A DNA stretch of 64,000 nt. Origin: G963665545 sp963665545 (GTDB taxonomy: Bacteria; Pseudomonadota; Gammaproteobacteria; Xanthomonadales; SZUA-36). Each line of letters opens with the position of its first letter. The stretch's first letter is position 1. The notes under the pieces were generated by a model that was given only the letters and a program-made list of their open reading frames with translations, was not told the DNA's origin and ran no database searches. The stretch lies in contig CAXXKZ010000011.1 in NCBI GenBank assembly GCA_963665545.2, positions 744,001 to 808,000 on the forward strand, written 5' to 3'. Below are positions 1-8,540 of the stretch, one piece after another. The position numbers were made by a program, and so were the translations under genes.

Positions 1-378
1 GAAACCAAGGATGATGCAAACAAGGCGTTTGATTTGTTTATTGAGATCTTTGAGGCGAAATACCCGAAAGCGACGAGCTGTTTGCTCAAGGATCGGGATG
101 AACTGTTGACATTTTATGATTTTCCGGCCCAACACTGGCAGAGCATCCGGACCAGCAACCCGATTGAATCCACCTTTGCCACCATCCGCCACCGGACCAA
201 AAGATCCAAAGGTTGTCTGACGCGCAATGGCATGTTGCATATGATGTTCAAATTGAGCCAGTGTGCGGAAAAGAAATGGCGCCGGCTACGCGGCTTTGAT
301 TACCTGGCCAAGGTGATTACGGGGGTGAAATTCAAAGATGGGATCGAGGTAAAAGAGATTGATCAGGTCGCCGCTTGA
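1..378 (+). CDS. IS256-family (Mutator-type) transposase, C-terminal part
   Basis: The frame is open from the first base, so this is the last 125 residues of a longer protein; a TTG at 34 is not a credible start. The stretch FPAQHWQSIRTSNPIEST followed by FATIRHRTKRSKGC is the hallmark C-terminal region of IS256/Mutator DDE transposases, where the Asn-Pro-Ile-Glu segment carries the catalytic Glu. The usual length is about 400 residues, so two thirds of the protein lie upstream of the window. It would act on the ends of its own element. Confidence 0.85.
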   Translation, partial: ETKDDANKAFDLFIEIFEAKYPKATSCLLKDRDELLTFYDFPAQHWQSIRTSNPIESTFATIRHRTKRSKGCLTRNGMLHMMFKLSQCAEKKWRRLRGFDYLAKVITGVKFKDGIEVKEIDQVAA

Positions 379-413
379 ATCAAATGGCTAAACACCAGAT
401 TTGACAATAGCTC
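1..413 (+). mobile_element. Right end of an IS256-family insertion sequence
   Basis: The window opens inside an insertion sequence. It holds the 3' end of an IS256-type transposase followed by about 35 bases of non-coding end. The stretch at about 386-413, which contains the core ccagatttgacaatagctc, has the look of an IS256-family terminal inverted repeat, but the partner left end is outside the window, so the exact boundary is inferred. Directly after it an open reading frame resumes in the middle of another gene, which indicates that the element is inserted there. Confidence 0.7.
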
Positions 414-420
414 CACCCAT

Positions 421-2151
421 TTGGAATATGCCGTTAATACGGGCGCTACCGTCATCAAATCGGGCAGCGAGTACTTCCTGGTGGAGGACGGCGTGTGGTA
501 TGTGTCGGGATCACCCTTCGGCCCATGGCAGGTGGCGGATTACAGGCCAGACGAGGTGGACGCCATTGCGACCACTTCACCGGTCTACAACGTCCGGTAT
601 GTCCACATTTATGACAGCACGCCTCAGGTCGTTTACGTCGGCTACACACCGGGTTACACCGGCAGCTATGTCTATCACAACACCATTGTTTATGGAACGG
701 GCTGGTACTACCAACCCTGGGTTTCGCCGCACTACTATTATCCGCGCCACAGCACCTGGGGTTTTCATGCCGGCTACAACCCGTGGAACGGCTGGAACTT
801 CGGATTGAGCTGGGGCTGGGGTCCATTCAGTCTGAGCTACTACTTGGGCGGCTATTGGCACAGTAATCACTACTGGCACCACCGCTACTACGGCGGATGG
901 GGTCCCGGCAGGTACCGCTCGCGCCACAGGAATTATGGCTATAACGCCTACGGACACAGCAGGTATCGTCATGGTCGATATGGCGGCAGTGGTTATGGCC
1001 ATGGCCGACATGGGAATGACCGATATGGCCACGGCCGACATGGAAATGACCGATATGGCCACAATGAGCCTGGCCGCGGTCCGAACGGCAGATCCGGTCG
1101 AGGCAATCTGTATCGTGACGGTGACCAGCGTGCCCCAGTCGCCAGTAGTCACGACAATCTGCCGCGAACACCAGATCGAAGAAGACCAGATGGGCGAACA
1201 CCTGATGGGCGAAACAATATCAGCAGGTCAATGACCAACTATGCGACCTACACCGGTCCCACGCAGGACCGACCCGATCTGGTGCAGGCTGTCGATCTGC
1301 GCAGGAAAGCCCAGGTGCGGGATGTCAATCGCGATGCAAGCCAAAACCTGATGCTGGCCGATCGGCGCGGAAACGTCTACCGGCGAACAGAAGGACGATC
1401 CGCGCAACGCCCCTCCATTAACCGCAGCAGCACGCCTGAGGCCCTCAGATCAAGCCGGCCATCTGCCTCCTCGCACGGCGTCGATCAAATCAATGCGCAA
1501 CAATCCCCGGGCCGAACCACGGTCAGGTCTCCGACCCGTACCGTGACCTCAGCACCGTCACGAACGCCGACCGGTACCACCACCCGCGGAATCAGCCGTG
1601 AACCGACGCACGGAGTAAGCCGCAGAGTGCCCCGCACAACTCGGGATACTACTCCGAATACCACGCGGGAAACGTCTCGGGAAACGTCGGGGCGCAACAT
1701 CGCGCGCGCACCCATTCGAACCGCAACCAACACATCGGCCAGACCAACCAGTGCGCCATCGGGCCGATCACGTCAACTGCAGTCCAGTACGGTAAACACC
1801 CGTTCAAGGCTGGCGGCCGTTACACCTTCGCGACAGCCACGGTCCCGGCCACAACCCAGCGCTGGTAACCGCGTCAGACCCGTAACCACCATGCCGGCCT
1901 CGGTCGTTCGCCGCCAACAATCGGCGCCGACACAACGTGCTCAGCCAAGCCCACAGCACCGCGCTGCCCCAACTCCAACTGGCCAGGACCGAAGACAGAG
2001 CTACGGTCAGACCCGCAATCAGGCGCGAGACAGCCAAGGAAGTAACCAGAGAAGCAGCCAAAGAGGCAGCAAGGCAGGCAACAGGGGCAGTCAGGGACGG
2101 CGCCAGGGAGGCGGCCAGCGCAGTTCCAAGGGCCAGTCCCGTCGGCACTAA
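421..2151 (+). CDS. Tyr/Gly-rich secreted or surface protein, 5'-truncated by the IS
   Basis: The reading frame emerges directly from the insertion sequence end, so the N-terminus is lost; the TTG at 421 is only the first formal start. The first 150 residues are rich in Tyr, Trp and Gly (for example VYVGYTPGYTGSYVY and YYGGWGPGRYRSRH). They resemble large proteobacterial proteins that databases label carbohydrate-binding family V/XII, a name that rests on weak similarity. A His/Gly/Arg repeat block follows, then about 330 residues of Arg/Ser/Thr/Pro low-complexity sequence and a very basic end. No signal peptide remains. Probably a pseudogene remnant, although the ORF is undamaged over 576 codons. 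The function is not known. Confidence 0.6.
   Translation: MEYAVNTGATVIKSGSEYFLVEDGVWYVSGSPFGPWQVADYRPDEVDAIATTSPVYNVRYVHIYDSTPQVVYVGYTPGYTGSYVYHNTIVYGTGWYYQPWVSPHYYYPRHSTWGFHAGYNPWNGWNFGLSWGWGPFSLSYYLGGYWHSNHYWHHRYYGGWGPGRYRSRHRNYGYNAYGHSRYRHGRYGGSGYGHGRHGNDRYGHGRHGNDRYGHNEPGRGPNGRSGRGNLYRDGDQRAPVASSHDNLPRTPDRRRPDGRTPDGRNNISRSMTNYATYTGPTQDRPDLVQAVDLRRKAQVRDVNRDASQNLMLADRRGNVYRRTEGRSAQRPSINRSSTPEALRSSRPSASSHGVDQINAQQSPGRTTVRSPTRTVTSAPSRTPTGTTTRGISREPTHGVSRRVPRTTRDTTPNTTRETSRETSGRNIARAPIRTATNTSARPTSAPSGRSRQLQSSTVNTRSRLAAVTPSRQPRSRPQPSAGNRVRPVTTMPASVVRRQQSAPTQRAQPSPQHRAAPTPTGQDRRQSYGQTRNQARDSQGSNQRSSQRGSKAGNRGSQGRRQGGGQRSSKGQSRRH
994..1060 (+). repeat. 30-bp tandem repeat coding for YGHGRHGNDR
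   Basis: Two adjacent 30-base units (994-1023 and 1024-1053) differ at only two positions and a third begins with TATGGCC at 1054. Each unit codes for YGHGRHGNDR. The period is a multiple of three, so copy changes would keep the frame of the surrounding protein gene. Confidence 0.85.
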
Positions 2152-2311
2152 GAAATTCGCGCAATCAAATACGAGCTGATCGAGCTGGTCATTCAAGACT
2201 CTGGCAATATTGCCAGTTCCCAAAGCGCTCAAAATGTTGACAATGTAAGCCATTGGGGTCGCATTAGACGCGACCTCAAGGATCTTCCGAAATCACTCCG
2301 GTGATGGTCTT

Positions 2312-2340
2312 GGGCCACCAGTCTTGGTGGCCCTTTTTTT
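2312..2340 (+). terminator. Rho-independent terminator
   Basis: A perfect 9-bp stem (gggccacca pairing with tggtggccc) with a gtct loop is followed by seven T residues on the + strand. It lies about 160 bases after the stop of the Tyr/Gly-rich protein gene and would end its transcript before the opposite-facing TerB-like gene. Confidence 0.9.
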
Positions 2341-2378
2341 GAAGACCGCAACGAGCGCCTGGATCGATGTTGAATGCG

Positions 2379-2846
2379 TCAAAGGTGATTTGAATCGTGG
2401 TCTGCCAGTTCAGGAAATAATACGCCCATGGCGTCATTAAAGATCTGAAGCTCGCTCGATTCCACCCCATCGACTGCAATCAGATGATTTAGTTTGGACA
2501 TCAGGTTCATGCGTAGATGGGGACTGGTCTTCAGATATTCATTGACCGTATTGAGGTCAGTGTCCAGATCGCTTTGAAGTGTTTTTACGTAGCGATAGAG
2601 ATCAGAGATTTGCTCGTCGCCGAGATCGAATTCACACGACATGATGAGAGAGAATTGGTGCTTTTCTTTATCATTTTCCACATGATCGGCGCTGATAATA
2701 TGATAAAGCACCGAGGCTAGGGCAACATGTATCGCTTCATCATCAGGGTGGTTAAAGAGCTTGCTTTGCGAATCTTCAGATTCCAACCAACTTTTAAGAG
2801 ACTCAAACATTTGGCGCGCCTGATGACTATTATCTTGTCCATCCAC
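2379..2846 (-). CDS. TerB-like (tellurite resistance TerB family) protein
   Basis: This acidic, all-helical protein of 155 residues has the TerB-like pattern: a segment near residues 42-60 (VALASVLYHIISADH) with an acidic residue in the loop, and a second half near 115-135 (LIAVDGVESSELQIFNDAM) that repeats the helix-loop-helix with an Asp-Gly-x-x-Ser loop. TerB family members bind metal ions and occur as single-domain proteins of unclear role. No other ter genes are nearby. It is a single gene, convergent with the truncated gene on its left and divergent from the sulfatase on its right. Confidence 0.65.
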   Translation of the reverse strand: MDGQDNSHQARQMFESLKSWLESEDSQSKLFNHPDDEAIHVALASVLYHIISADHVENDKEKHQFSLIMSCEFDLGDEQISDLYRYVKTLQSDLDTDLNTVNEYLKTSPHLRMNLMSKLNHLIAVDGVESSELQIFNDAMGVLFPELADHDSNHL

Positions 2847-2986
2847 TCATATCCATTACCCTAGTCGTTTGCAATTGCTAATGCAATTTGTTTAAAAGTG
2901 AATGGGGGATTGTATTGAGCCCTGCACATTGCATAGCCCGCGCAAACAGTAGTACATTGTCTTGGCACCCGCTCGCAGGAGAAGTC

Positions 2987-4213
2987 ATGAATAGGAATAA
3001 AGCAATTCAACTGTTCTTCACCCTACTGATCGGCCTGCTTCCACTGAGCGCAATGAGCGCCGATAAACCCAACATATTGGTCATCTGGGGTGATGACGTG
3101 GGTTTCTGGAACATTTCCAACAATTCGCGCGGCATGATGGGCTACAAGACACCCAATATTGATCGCATTGCCAACGAGGGCATGGGTTTCAGTGATTACT
3201 ACGGTGAGCAAAGCTGCACCGCGGGCAGGGCTTCGTTCATTATGGGCCAAAGTGTATTCCGCTCCGGCCTCAGCAAAGTAGGCCTTCCTGGTGCTGAAGA
3301 AGGCATGCAAAAAGAGGATCCCACCATTGCTGGTCTGCTGAAAGACCAGGGTTATGCCACCGGCCAGTTTGGTAAAAATCATCTTGGCGACCGAGACGAA
3401 ATGCTGCCCAGCAATCATGGTTTTGATGAGTTCTTCGGCAACCTGTATCACCTCAATGCCGAGGAAGAGCCGGAAAACATGGATTACCCCAAGGACCCCG
3501 AGTTCCGCAAGAGATTTGGACCCCGTGGTGTAATCCATTCCTACGCCGACGGTCGTATCGAAGATACCGGACCGCTGACCAAAAAGCGCATGGAAACGGT
3601 CGATGACGAAACTTCAGCCGCTGCGCTGGATTTCATCGAACGCCAGAACGCCGCGGGTAAACCCTGGTTTGTCTGGTGGAGTGGCACTCGCATGCATTTC
3701 CGTACCCATGTAAAAGAGGAATTGCGCGGCATTTCCGGGCAGAACGAATACTCCGACGGCATGGTCGAGCATGATATGCACATCGGCCAATTCCTGGACA
3801 AGCTGGATGAACTCGGTATCGCCGACAACACCATCGTTTTCTATTCCACCGACAATGGCGTGCATATGAACACCTGGCCGGATGGTGGCATGACGCCGTT
3901 CCGGGGTGAGAAAAACACCAATTGGGAAGGTGCCTGGCGGGTGCCGGCATACGTTCGCTGGCCCGGCAAGATCAAGGCGGGTTCCTACACCAATGAGATT
4001 GTTCATCATATGGACTGGCTGCCGACTTTTCTCGCCATTGCTGGCAAAGACGACATCAAGGAAGATTTGCTGGATGGCTATCGTTCCAGGTCCATGGGAC
4101 GCAGCTACAAGGTCCACCTGGATGGTTACAACGTTCTTCCCTTACTCACAGGTGAAACGGAAGAGTCGCCGCGCAAGGAGATTTTCTACTTCTCCGACGA
4201 CGGTGATTTTTGA
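2987..4213 (+). CDS. Arylsulfatase-type sulfatase, N-terminal part of a frameshifted gene
   Basis: The start at 2987 follows a GGAGAAGTC ribosome site and gives a signal peptide of about 25 residues (hydrophobic stretch 8-22, then AMSA). DKPNILVIWGDDVG at 26-39 supplies the first metal-binding Asp pair. CTAGR at 77-81 is the C-x-A-x-R motif whose Cys is converted to formylglycine. The protein should therefore be a periplasmic type I sulfatase cleaving sulfate esters; the substrate cannot be told. The frame stops at 4211-4213 just after FYFSDDGDF, while the natural continuation appears in another frame from ATG 4213. No sulfatase-maturing enzyme gene is in the window. Confidence 0.8.
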   Translation: MNRNKAIQLFFTLLIGLLPLSAMSADKPNILVIWGDDVGFWNISNNSRGMMGYKTPNIDRIANEGMGFSDYYGEQSCTAGRASFIMGQSVFRSGLSKVGLPGAEEGMQKEDPTIAGLLKDQGYATGQFGKNHLGDRDEMLPSNHGFDEFFGNLYHLNAEEEPENMDYPKDPEFRKRFGPRGVIHSYADGRIEDTGPLTKKRMETVDDETSAAALDFIERQNAAGKPWFVWWSGTRMHFRTHVKEELRGISGQNEYSDGMVEHDMHIGQFLDKLDELGIADNTIVFYSTDNGVHMNTWPDGGMTPFRGEKNTNWEGAWRVPAYVRWPGKIKAGSYTNEIVHHMDWLPTFLAIAGKDDIKEDLLDGYRSRSMGRSYKVHLDGYNVLPLLTGETEESPRKEIFYFSDDGDF

Positions 4214-4538
4214 TGGCACTGCGATACAATGACTGGAAAATTACCTTCCTGGAGCAGAGAGTGGAAGGCACCTTGCGGATTTGGGCAGAACCCCCTTTGT
4301 GCAATTGCGCATGCCACTCATTTTCAACTTGCGGCGCGACCCGTTCGAGCGCGCGACCCTCACCTCCAACACCTACTACGACTGGATGATTGACAGAGCC
4401 TATTTGCTGGTGCCTGCGCAGGCCTATGTGGGCAAATTTCTGGCAACATTCCAGGACTATCCGCCACGCCAGGAAGCGGCCAGCTTCTCTTTGGATAAGG
4501 TCATGGCAAAGCTTTCTGAGTATGGCGGCGCCCAGTAA
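4213..4538 (+). pseudogene. C-terminal remainder of the sulfatase, in two further frames
   Basis: From 4213 one frame reads MALRYNDWKITFLEQR and continues to WAEP near 4291. From there a third frame reads FVQLRMPLIFNLRRDPFE and runs to a normal stop at 4538. Together these give the expected sulfatase C-terminus. The two frame changes lie at a run of five T (about 4206-4211) and a run of five C (about 4291-4295) and go in the same direction. Each would be repaired by adding one base or removing two. Either the gene is inactivated or both are homopolymer errors in the assembly. Confidence 0.8.
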
Positions 4539-4560
4539 GCACACATTACGATGCAGTAGA

Positions 4561-5355
4561 CTAGCTTTCCCGCCTTAACATGCTTTCATGCCATTTTCGG
4601 AGCAATGCATATTCGAGCGCCGAAAGCGCAAAAAAGATGCTGACCCCAAGAACGGACAGTAACAGGAGAGCGGCGAACATTTTCGGTATTTCGAGGCGAT
4701 TGGCGGCCTCGGCGATGCGCCAGGCAAGTCCTGTCGCAGTGCCGGAGCCGGCGACAAATTCCGCAACCACTGCCCCAATTATTGCCAGGCCACCCGATGT
4801 CTTCATGCCTGTGAGGAGGAGAGGAAGGGTGGAAGGCGCCTCCAGTTTTATCAGGGTTTGCCATCGGTTCGCGCCGTAGAGACGGAAGAGATCGCGCAGG
4901 CCATGATCGACGGATTTGAGGCCCAGAGCAGTAGAGGAGAGAATCGGGAAAAAGGCCACGATCGTGGCAAGAATGAGCAGTGCAAGTTCAACTCGTTCAT
5001 AGCCCACCCAGATGATAATAAGCGGCGCGATGGCAACAACCGGCGTCACCTGGAGCACGACGACATAGGGGTAGACCATCCGTTCCATGAGGTGATGCTG
5101 GGCAAACAGGACGGCAAGCCCCACGCCCACAATAAGCGCTACGACAAAAGCTGCAATTGTGATTCTTAAGGTCGCCCAGGCCGACGCCATCAGAGGTCCG
5201 AAATTCTCGATCAGTGCTTCAAAAACGGCGAGCGGGGCGGGCAGCACAAATACTGGAACATCGAACGTGCGCACAATGATCTCCCAGACCAACAAGAGTA
5301 CACATCCAAGAGCGAGTGGACTCACAAGGCGCAGTATGAAATTCCTGTCAAGCAT
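4561..5355 (-). CDS. ABC transporter permease (NMT1/THI5-type uptake system)
   Basis: About six membrane segments with the binding-protein-dependent transport fold (SsuC/ThiX-like). The EAA-type loop lies in the stretch containing LFRLYGANRWQTLIKLEAPS, the contact site for the ATPase. I start it at 5355 (MLDRNFILRL) because a GGGAGAA ribosome site precedes that ATG and the start overlaps the end of the ATPase gene by 8 bases; the longer open frame runs antisense-like through the ATPase gene. It is the last gene of the operon. The substrate is not evident; family relatives carry thiamine precursors, riboflavin, nitrate, sulfonates or taurine. Confidence 0.85.
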   Translation of the reverse strand: MLDRNFILRLVSPLALGCVLLLVWEIIVRTFDVPVFVLPAPLAVFEALIENFGPLMASAWATLRITIAAFVVALIVGVGLAVLFAQHHLMERMVYPYVVVLQVTPVVAIAPLIIIWVGYERVELALLILATIVAFFPILSSTALGLKSVDHGLRDLFRLYGANRWQTLIKLEAPSTLPLLLTGMKTSGGLAIIGAVVAEFVAGSGTATGLAWRIAEAANRLEIPKMFAALLLLSVLGVSIFFALSALEYALLRKWHESMLRRES

Positions 5356-6109
5356 CGGATTCTCCCGCCAATCCTTGAACCGCCTGCAAAACCTTGCCGC
5401 ACATGTCCGTATAATCGGCCGTGAGACGATAGCCGTGATCGCGTCCATCAGGCGCGTCCGGCTCAAATTCGGCCACCGGTCTTCCCGGTCGAGGCGCCAT
5501 GACAACAATCCGGTCGGACAGGTAAACCGATTCAAATACGCTGTGGGTGACGAAAATCACCGTCAGTTTTTCGTCCGCTGCAATGCGAAGGAGATCATCG
5601 TTGAGTTTATTGCGGGTGGTTTCATCGAGCGCTGCGAAAGGCTCATCGAGCAGCAGAACCTGAGGTTTTGAGGCCAGAGCCCGCGCCAGCGATACACGCA
5701 TTTTCATGCCGCCCGATAGCGCCCGGGGATAGGCTGCGGCAAATTCCTCAAGGCCAACAAGTGCAAGGGCCTCACTGACGCGTTCGATCTTTTCGGCTTT
5801 GGCGACTCTCATGAGTTCGAGCGGCATCGCTACATTGTGCCGCACGTCCGCCCAAGGCATCAGCGTCGGGTCCTGGAATACATAGCCAATGCTGCCGCGC
5901 CCAGAAAAGCTTGTGGTGATCGTGCCCGAGCTCGGAGTGATCAGTCCGGCGATGAGCTTCAAAAGGGTGCTTTTGCCGCAACCGGAAGGGCCAAGTAGCG
6001 AGGTGAAGCTCTTTGCTGCAATGGACAGCGTCACGTCTTTGAGGGCCTCCGTACCACTGTCAAAAACCTTGGATACACTTACGATCTGAACAATGTCGTC
6101 AGTGCTCAT
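5348..6109 (-). CDS. ABC transporter ATP-binding protein (NMT1/THI5-type uptake system)
   Basis: This cytoplasmic ATPase of 253 residues has all motifs: Walker A GPSGCGKST, Q-loop VFQDPTLMPW, signature LSGGM, Walker B VLLLDEPFAALDE and the switch His in VIFVTHS. It powers the permease encoded after it. Its ATG overlaps the stop of the substrate-binding protein gene in an ATGA junction, so translation is probably coupled. Close to SsuB/TauB/ThiZ-type ATPases. Confidence 0.9.
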   Translation of the reverse strand: MSTDDIVQIVSVSKVFDSGTEALKDVTLSIAAKSFTSLLGPSGCGKSTLLKLIAGLITPSSGTITTSFSGRGSIGYVFQDPTLMPWADVRHNVAMPLELMRVAKAEKIERVSEALALVGLEEFAAAYPRALSGGMKMRVSLARALASKPQVLLLDEPFAALDETTRNKLNDDLLRIAADEKLTVIFVTHSVFESVYLSDRIVVMAPRPGRPVAEFEPDAPDGRDHGYRLTADYTDMCGKVLQAVQGLAGESDA

Positions 6110-7158
6110 GGCTTAGGCGAAGACGCTGTCTTCATGTCGACACCAAAGCCCTTGTTGATGAATTCAAGGGTATAGGCCTGGTTGAAACCAAGACCAGGAT
6201 CAAAAGCGCCGTTTGTCGACATCAACTCAAAGAAGCGACGCCAGCGTTGGTCGGTCATGGCGCCAATACCCAGCGTGAGGCTGTCGCCTGAATCCACAAT
6301 GTCGTGAGACTTCATCTTGTCGATGGCCTGCATCAGCACCCTATCGGTCATTTCTGGATTGGCTTTCTTTATAAGGTCATTTCCCGGCTTCGGATTGCCG
6401 TAAAGGTAGGAGTACCAGCCTTCGATACTTGCTTCAACAAAAGCCCGGACTTGATCGGGATTTCCTTCTATCCGGTCATTGCGCGCGAGGACGAATGCAG
6501 CATATCCCGGATATCCGTAGTCGGACAACAGATAGACCTGCGGTTCAATATCGCTCTTGGTCTGAATGGAATACGGCTCGGATGTCACATAGCCTTGCTG
6601 GATCGCGCTTTTGTTGACGAGAAAAGGCGCAAGGTTAAAAGTGTATTTTCGAACTTGAGTATCCTCAAAACCGTAGGTCGCCCGTAGCCATGTCCAGAAA
6701 CCGCTGCCGCTGATATCAGACAGCATGATTGGATGGCCTTTCATATCAGCAAGCGTCTTGATGTCGTCACGTGGGTGGGTGATGAGGACTTGGGGATCTT
6801 TTTGGAATGAGGCCATGACAGCTTTCGCCGGAACACCGGCCTTGACCATGTTGAGTGGGTATACGTTGTTCGATCCGATGCCGTAGTCAATCGCGCGCGC
6901 GCCCAGGAGTTGGGCAACATTGACGCCCGGCCCGCCTTGGCGAATGGTCACTTTGAGCCCACGCTTCTCATACAGGCCCAGGGCCTGGGCCTGATAAAAC
7001 CCGCCTTGCTCGGCCTGCGCTTTCCAGTCAGTCGCAAAGCTGACCGAGGTAAGATCCGAGGTGGGGGGCGCCTGTTTCTTGCAGCCGGACAGATAAAGTC
7101 CGCAAACCGTCAGGACCGCGACCAGAATCGCCAATTGGAAAATGCTGCGAATCGACAT
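6106..7158 (-). CDS. NMT1/THI5-like substrate-binding lipoprotein of an ABC importer
   Basis: The N-terminus is a lipoprotein signal: a hydrophobic stretch then LSGCKKQ, so Cys about 26 should be lipidated and the protein anchored in the periplasm. The mature part has the NMT1/THI5 pattern, with SFATDWKAQAEQGGFYQAQ near the start (binding-site Trp and Gly-Gly-Phe-Tyr) and RQGGPGVNVAQLLGARAIDYG. Relatives bind hydroxymethylpyrimidine-like or riboflavin-like ligands, nitrate or sulfonates; the ligand here is open. The ribosome site AAGGAGA precedes the ATG. It lies 33 bases after the channel-like gene, which suggests one transcript for both. Confidence 0.85.
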   Translation of the reverse strand: MSIRSIFQLAILVAVLTVCGLYLSGCKKQAPPTSDLTSVSFATDWKAQAEQGGFYQAQALGLYEKRGLKVTIRQGGPGVNVAQLLGARAIDYGIGSNNVYPLNMVKAGVPAKAVMASFQKDPQVLITHPRDDIKTLADMKGHPIMLSDISGSGFWTWLRATYGFEDTQVRKYTFNLAPFLVNKSAIQQGYVTSEPYSIQTKSDIEPQVYLLSDYGYPGYAAFVLARNDRIEGNPDQVRAFVEASIEGWYSYLYGNPKPGNDLIKKANPEMTDRVLMQAIDKMKSHDIVDSGDSLTLGIGAMTDQRWRRFFELMSTNGAFDPGLGFNQAYTLEFINKGFGVDMKTASSPKP

Positions 7159-7191
7159 GAGGTCTCCTTGTCTGTGATGCGTCCCATATTC

Positions 7192-8358
7192 TTAATGCGC
7201 GGAAGTAAATAAAAATCGAGAAACAGTCAAAATATCAATGGTGGTCAGTATTATTGGCCAAAATAAAATTCTTGGCAGCAAATTGTCCCGCCACGCGAGC
7301 AGTGATGGTGAGCCGCCCTTTCTAAGGACCAAATAGCCGTTCATACACATAAGAATAATCACCAGATAGGCAATAATGTAATAGAACTCGATGTACATGA
7401 GCGGGTAGCCGATAAAATCATCCCTCAGAATGACGTGCGACAAAATGACCGTAAAGAAGAGCGCGGCACTGGATGACAAAATGCCCGCAGTACTGAATGA
7501 AAACAGTTTTGCTTGAGCCAGGTCCCGAGTAATGATGAGCAACAAGGCAAATAAAATGCACCAAACAACAATTATTGGTAGCAAGTAAATGACCAATATA
7601 TTGGTCAGTTTTCTCTTTATCACCACGTTAAAGTACAGTTCAGGAAATTCCCGGGCACCCGTATATTGCTTCATTCCAAAGTCGGTATCGTAGGAAGTGG
7701 GCTTGTAAGAAAAGTAGGTTTCTTTGAGAGTGAAACCCTTTAGCACCAGCTCTTGATCCAGGCCAAAAGTGTCTTCAGCGCGCGTCGCTTCGTAGGACTC
7801 CAAATCAGGGGTGAGAACGACATTGTCGTAAAAAGTCTTGGGCCACATGCGAATCCAAATGGTCTTGGGGTCAAAAGGGTAAGTTTCGTACGCAAAATGT
7901 TGATAAAGATCGGCTTCAAAGTACCAGCCGTAAAGGCTATAGTCCGGATAATCAAATTGGTAAACCAGCTCTTTAAATCCCGTGTGCTGTGTCGTGATGG
8001 TCTGGGGCAAAGTGAATCCCGGTTCAACGCCCAGCTGCTTGGTAATCGCATCGAATTTTTGCCAAATATACCCTGTCACACGTACGGTTTCCGGGTCCAA
8101 AAACTCAAAGGATTGAATGAAGGAGCCCGTAGGAATGCGTATTAGAGGGCGCGCTTCGCTTAGAAACATCTTTTCGTATTGTTCCAACTGCAGTTTCGTT
8201 TTACTTGCGCTGTCCAACTGGCCTGGCTGCGGGGTGTATTTATTGTGCGCGCTAAATAGCATTAGGAAGAGCAAGAGCGCCAGAATAAAGGTGACAGTTG
8301 CGGAGGCCTTCCACAAATTGGAGCTTTGGAAAATTGAGGTTGTGGTGGCAGTGCCCAT
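7192..8358 (-). CDS. Divergent pentameric ligand-gated ion channel-like membrane protein
   Basis: I chose the start at 8358 because AGGGA lies 9 bases before it. Residues 17-36 form a signal anchor, followed by about 210 residues predicted beta-rich and periplasmic, then four hydrophobic helices at about 252-276, 288-310, 322-345 and 363-385. This is the layout of pentameric ligand-gated channels. The stretch YPFDPKTIWIR (160-170) fits their signature Tyr-Pro-Phe-Asp-x-Gln-x-Leu. DNVVLTPDLESY (178-189), and LYFNVVIKRK running into helix 1, also match the order seen in the Gloeobacter channel. The similarity was judged by eye and is distant. The gene leads the NMT1-type ABC operon, so the channel and importer may share a ligand (inference). 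Confidence 0.55.
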   Translation of the reverse strand: MGTATTTSIFQSSNLWKASATVTFILALLLFLMLFSAHNKYTPQPGQLDSASKTKLQLEQYEKMFLSEARPLIRIPTGSFIQSFEFLDPETVRVTGYIWQKFDAITKQLGVEPGFTLPQTITTQHTGFKELVYQFDYPDYSLYGWYFEADLYQHFAYETYPFDPKTIWIRMWPKTFYDNVVLTPDLESYEATRAEDTFGLDQELVLKGFTLKETYFSYKPTSYDTDFGMKQYTGAREFPELYFNVVIKRKLTNILVIYLLPIIVVWCILFALLLIITRDLAQAKLFSFSTAGILSSSAALFFTVILSHVILRDDFIGYPLMYIEFYYIIAYLVIILMCMNGYLVLRKGGSPSLLAWRDNLLPRILFWPIILTTIDILTVSRFLFTSAH

Positions 8359-8466
8359 CGAGAATTCCCTTTTGGTCGTTGAACAACGGCCCCCTAGCAG
8401 TCTGTCTGCCTTTGGTGCCAATGTCCTGATCGCCTGATGCGATAAGAGTATAAGGCAATTAAATGG

Positions 8467-8485
8467 CCTGCTTGCAATAAGCAGG
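8467..8485 (-). terminator. Possible weak terminator hairpin after the MATE gene
   Basis: A 7-bp perfect stem (cctgctt / aagcagg) with a 5-base loop lies downstream of the MATE gene stop, read on the minus strand. The following bases are AT-rich (ATTTAATT) but there is no clean T run, so termination is uncertain. Confidence 0.3.
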
Positions 8486-8540
8486 GAAATTGATGATTGT
8501 GATCGATTTTCTCATTCAAACATTTCGCTTTGTCGGCAAT

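Noticed and set aside
577..1152. Long minus-strand ORF opposite the Tyr/Gly-rich gene
   Set aside because: Composition (Val/Ile/Ala/Pro runs) is the shadow of the repetitive + strand gene; no family likeness and no ribosome site.
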